Virus record (IMG/VR): IMGVR_UViG_3300044843_000244
Coordinates: 1-22,727 of that record
Source of the DNA: a virus
DNA: 22,727 nt
Reading direction: 5' to 3' (one strand)
Positions 20,481-22,727 of the stretch are shown piece after piece (positions within the stretch are counted from its first letter, which is position 1; the number at the start of each line of letters is the position of its first letter). The translations under genes and the position numbers were made by a program. Below the pieces are notes generated by a model that saw only the letters and a list, made by a program, of their open reading frames with translations, was not told where the DNA came from and searched no databases.

Positions 20481-21023
20481 TTTATATTCCTCCGTTTTTA
20501 TAACTGTGCTTTTTTCTCTATCTCTTTCAATTCCCGCTAATATTCTTTCCGCCCAAACTCTACCAGCGTCTCCGCCCCATAAAGCCCATGCTATCCTACC
20601 AGCTGACGGAAAACCTTCCTCGCCTTGCCTAAAACCTTCTGCCTCTTTATCTACTTCGTGCCTTGCAAAATATGAAACCATTCTAACTATTGTATCCTCA
20701 GATAAATTTCTACCATTAGCTATATCTCTTGCTCTGGCTACTCCTACTTCTGTACCGCCTCTATTATATTCTCTACGCCATTCTAATCCTCTTTCTGCTT
20801 CCTCTCTTGCTCCTTCAGGAGGCGAAAATTGTTTATAATTTTTCTTATCCTCGTCCTCGTCGTCAATATAACCCCCAGGCTCTATACCTTCTGCTAATGA
20901 TACTGCTACCATTTGGTCTATTGCATCTTGTAAATTATTATGACAGCCTATAACTTCGCCGTCTCTTTTTTGAACTGCGTAACCATCGCAATCTGGATTA
21001 TTTTCGCTAATATAATATGGCAT
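19488..21023 (-). CDS. Multidomain capsid maturation (prohead) protease
   Basis: A 511-aa protein with ATG 21023 (an in-frame ATG at 21041 adds six residues overlapping the portal stop). Domains: (1) residues about 1-50, P-Y-Y-I-S-E-N-N-P-D-C-D-G-Y-A-V with G-C-H-N-N-L-Q-D-A; (2) about 65-165, S-P-P-E-G-A-R-E-E-A-E-R-G-L-E-W-R-R-E followed by G-F-P-S-A-G-R-I-A-W-A-L-W-G-G-D, a helical domain frequent in actinophage and other phage protease or capsid proteins; (3) about 185-345, the S78-family prohead protease, with I-V-W-S-H249-D-W and N-E-F-S299-F-A-Y as the catalytic His and Ser; (4) about 358-430, a Tudor/SH3-like domain (E-G-S-W-V-E-W-S...D-P-L-A-M-V-R-V-Y); then an acidic helical tail. 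Between (2) and (3) GGAGG stands 8 nt before Met182, so a shorter protease may also be made. The protease cuts the capsid delta region. Confidence 0.88.
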   Translation of the reverse strand: MPYYISENNPDCDGYAVQKRDGEVIGCHNNLQDAIDQMVAVSLAEGIEPGGYIDDEDEDKKNYKQFSPPEGAREEAERGLEWRREYNRGGTEVGVARARDIANGRNLSEDTIVRMVSYFARHEVDKEAEGFRQGEEGFPSAGRIAWALWGGDAGRVWAERILAGIERDREKSTVIKTEEYKMQVKSFPLEAIEVKIKATTDAPHGEFTALVSVFNNTDLVGDRVMPGAFAKSLANYTAKGKNLPIVWSHDWGNAESFIGKTLSAVETEQGLMIRGAFFDTPRAQTVRTLLAEKVVNEFSFAYDTITEKKGDDGINELYELHILEAGPTLKGANPATQLIAAKTIAKNKIKAEPGELQEGSWVEWSTGYGRVEYIMTEGTFGVENDPLSLEATADDPLAMVRVYIENDDDYTATENFRGFRFSELEVTEQKSKKKTLDIENIKAGRTLSRKNEGSIKEAKNLLEGVLNSLEVEAAEPVKFEEPEMVKDEERSLDPQVALNLLELNELDTENN

Positions 21024-21024
21024 C

Positions 21025-22727
21025 TTAGAAATCAAAATCAACTATACAATTACAGTTAATTCTTTCCTCCTCGTCTAAATCTGGGTCTCCAGGCCATCTT
21101 GCTCCGTTACTAAAATTATCTTGTATTGCTACTGTTTCTCCGTTTAATACTGCGTGGCTTGACCTAGGGTTTCCTGATGTTACTACCCATGTTTTAAATT
21201 TTCTATTATTAGCTGTTGCAGATTCGTTTCTACCAAAATTAACCGCTGTTGCTGCTAAACTTAAACTTGCGGATATTGTATCGTTATCAGTCATCTCGTT
21301 AAATAATTCGTCTGCTGCTTCTGTAAAATCTCCGTCATCAGGTATATTTCTAAATTTAGCTACTAATCTGCTTTGAGTTGCTTTATTAATTCTTTGTGCT
21401 GATTTTACCGCTACTGCTTCTACCCAATTTTCTGCGTTATCTGCATCCCAGTTGCCTACTGTCTTTGCACCTTTCCTTACTGATTTATATATAACTGGTT
21501 TTAAATCGTCTGCTAATTCTCTATCAAATCTTTTCCTATCATAAACCTCTGTTGCACTTGCTTTTGTTTCAATAGTAATATTTTTTTGAGCTCCTAATTT
21601 ACTAATAATACTTCTGCGTTGCCTTTCTATATTATCTTTAAATACTTTACTAAACTCTTTTGCTGAGTCGTTTTTTATTTTTAAATACTCGCCTCTTGTA
21701 AATGCTTTCTCTAAACTTTTTGCTTCTGGTGTAGCTGATAATGCTCCAATAGGTACGCCTTCTGGGGCTGTATCTTGTGGAGATGCTAAACCGCCTGTAA
21801 TAACATTTAGCGGAGTTACTAATTCGTCTCCGCCCTCTATTGACGGTAAATTTAAACGAGCTCTTGCTTCGTTTCTTGTTAAATATGGAGCACCTACGCT
21901 TGCCTGTAAAACCGCTGCCTGCTCCTCAAAACTTCCGCGTAATTTATCTGCTAATTGAAATTCTAAATATGCGTTTTCTAATTCGAACTCGTATAATAAT
22001 TGCGTTTCTAATTCCTCTTGAATAACTGTTAGCCAAGGAGCTAAACAATCTGTGTATAACTGCCTATGTTGCTCTGTTAAACTTGAGTAATTTTGATTAC
22101 CTAAACCTAATAATCCTGCTGGGATACCATAAGCTGCTGCTACTATTTCTCTTGCTAACTGATTACTCTCTAAATACTGGGCGTCTCTTGGGCTAAATGT
22201 CTGTAACGGTTTTGCTATCATGCCTTCCTCTAAAACCGCTGTCTTACCACTATTTCTAGCTCCTGTAAAACTTGCTTCCCAATCTGCTCTAAATCTTGAC
22301 CTAGCTACATCTGACCATTGAGGAGCACCTAACGGTCTTTCTATAACTAAACTAGCTCTTGCTCCTTGTCTCCACAGTCCTTCTCTATGTTCGGCTGCTG
22401 CTTGTTGCTCTGCTAATAATTGTCTTAATGTTTCTAATGGGCTTAATCCTTTTCTAGGGTCTTTCGGGTTATATCCATGAATATGTATAACTTCATCTCT
22501 ACTATATTCTATATTTCCCGTCGTGCCTTTTACTAAATAACTATCTGGTCTTAGCCAATTAGTTCCCTGCGGTTGAACCATACTTACTGGAACTCTTATT
22601 AATGAAATTCTACCGCTCTCGCCTCTAACTTTAATTCTAATTGCTTCGTCGTAAATACATAAATCTTTTACTAATGCTTCCATCCATCTTGACCTTGTAG
22701 TATAAAAATCAGGTTGCTCTATTGTCT
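21025..22727 (-). CDS. Portal protein with C-terminal MuF-like domain (N-terminus missing)
   Basis: The frame is open to the right edge (the stretch before the ATG at 22683 reads T-I-E-Q-P-D-F-Y-T-T-R-S-R-W), so at least 566 residues are present and the true start lies outside. The portal part has typical HK97-type motifs: V-I-H-I-H-G-Y-N-P, G-L-S-P-L-E-T-L-R, the Q-L-A-R-E-I-V-A-A-A-Y-G-I-P-A-G-L-L-G segment and N-E-A-R-A-R-L-N-L-P. After about residue 320 comes a MuF-like head morphogenesis domain with V-V-T-S-G-N-P-R-S-S-H-A-V-L-N-G-E-T-V and a final C-N-C-I-V, normally a separate gene. The portal forms the dodecameric ring through which DNA enters; MuF is a minor head protein. The stop is one base before the protease ATG at 21023. 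Confidence 0.9.
   Translation of the reverse strand, partial: TIEQPDFYTTRSRWMEALVKDLCIYDEAIRIKVRGESGRISLIRVPVSMVQPQGTNWLRPDSYLVKGTTGNIEYSRDEVIHIHGYNPKDPRKGLSPLETLRQLLAEQQAAAEHREGLWRQGARASLVIERPLGAPQWSDVARSRFRADWEASFTGARNSGKTAVLEEGMIAKPLQTFSPRDAQYLESNQLAREIVAAAYGIPAGLLGLGNQNYSSLTEQHRQLYTDCLAPWLTVIQEELETQLLYEFELENAYLEFQLADKLRGSFEEQAAVLQASVGAPYLTRNEARARLNLPSIEGGDELVTPLNVITGGLASPQDTAPEGVPIGALSATPEAKSLEKAFTRGEYLKIKNDSAKEFSKVFKDNIERQRRSIISKLGAQKNITIETKASATEVYDRKRFDRELADDLKPVIYKSVRKGAKTVGNWDADNAENWVEAVAVKSAQRINKATQSRLVAKFRNIPDDGDFTEAADELFNEMTDNDTISASLSLAATAVNFGRNESATANNRKFKTWVVTSGNPRSSHAVLNGETVAIQDNFSNGARWPGDPDLDEEERINCNCIVDFDF

Noticed and set aside
1-22727. tRNA genes, CRISPR arrays, insertion sequences, stop-codon reassignment
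   Set aside because: No cloverleaf-like or spacer-repeat pattern and no transposase were seen. TAA and TGA act as normal stops at the gene ends I checked, and the only reading past a stop is explained by the chaperone slip site.

Overview
This window is a contiguous piece of a temperate, siphovirus-type tailed phage or prophage. The host is very likely a low-GC actinobacterium. The main reason is a phage-encoded WhiB-like protein with the full C-x23-C-x2-C-x5-C and G-[IV]-W-G-G signature, a family essentially confined to Actinobacteria and their phages. Supporting this are a DUF2746-like membrane protein beside the endolysin and a RusA-like protein of a type I associate with actinophages. The DNA is AT-rich by eye, which would fit a freshwater low-GC lineage such as the acI/Nanopelagicales group. 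That last step is inference.

Layout. Almost everything is read leftward on the minus strand, in tightly packed and often overlapping genes. From right to left: portal with MuF-like tail (cut by the right edge), a multidomain capsid maturation protease, HK97-fold major capsid protein, a strong terminator, a small acidic/basic protein, then head-tail connector, head closure, neck and tail terminator proteins. These are followed by the major tail protein, a tail assembly chaperone pair joined by a -1 ribosomal frameshift (slip site GGGAAAC), tape measure, distal tail protein, a large tail hub/receptor-binding protein, a DUF2746-like putative holin and an endolysin. Next come WhiB, an unknown gene, a putative single-strand annealing protein, a small helix-turn-helix-like protein, a RusA-like resolvase, a DnaB/RepA-like helicase, a sigma-70 family sigma factor and several tiny genes. 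The series ends with a large serine integrase.

At the left end a bidirectional terminator faces a short plus-strand unit. It is an HNH nuclease ORF that runs in frame, with no stop, into a two-segment holin that has its own strong ribosome-binding site. A minus-strand gene diverges from it and leaves the window at base 1. No terminase, immunity repressor, tRNA or CRISPR array is visible.

How the genes fit together. Virion assembly and lysis genes form one leftward block. Replication, recombination and integration genes follow in the same direction. The phage carries its own sigma factor and its own WhiB protein. The sigma keeps an L-R-H-P sequence at the position where actinobacterial primary sigma factors contact WhiB proteins. 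A conserved leader motif (GTGCTAAAAG, 24-25 nt before the start codon) precedes three separate minus-strand genes. Together these suggest a phage-specific transcription programme, which is the most interesting hypothesis in the window. Small genes missed by a length cut-off (50, 45, 37 and 47 codons) and the 140-codon frameshifted chaperone extension account for most apparent gaps.
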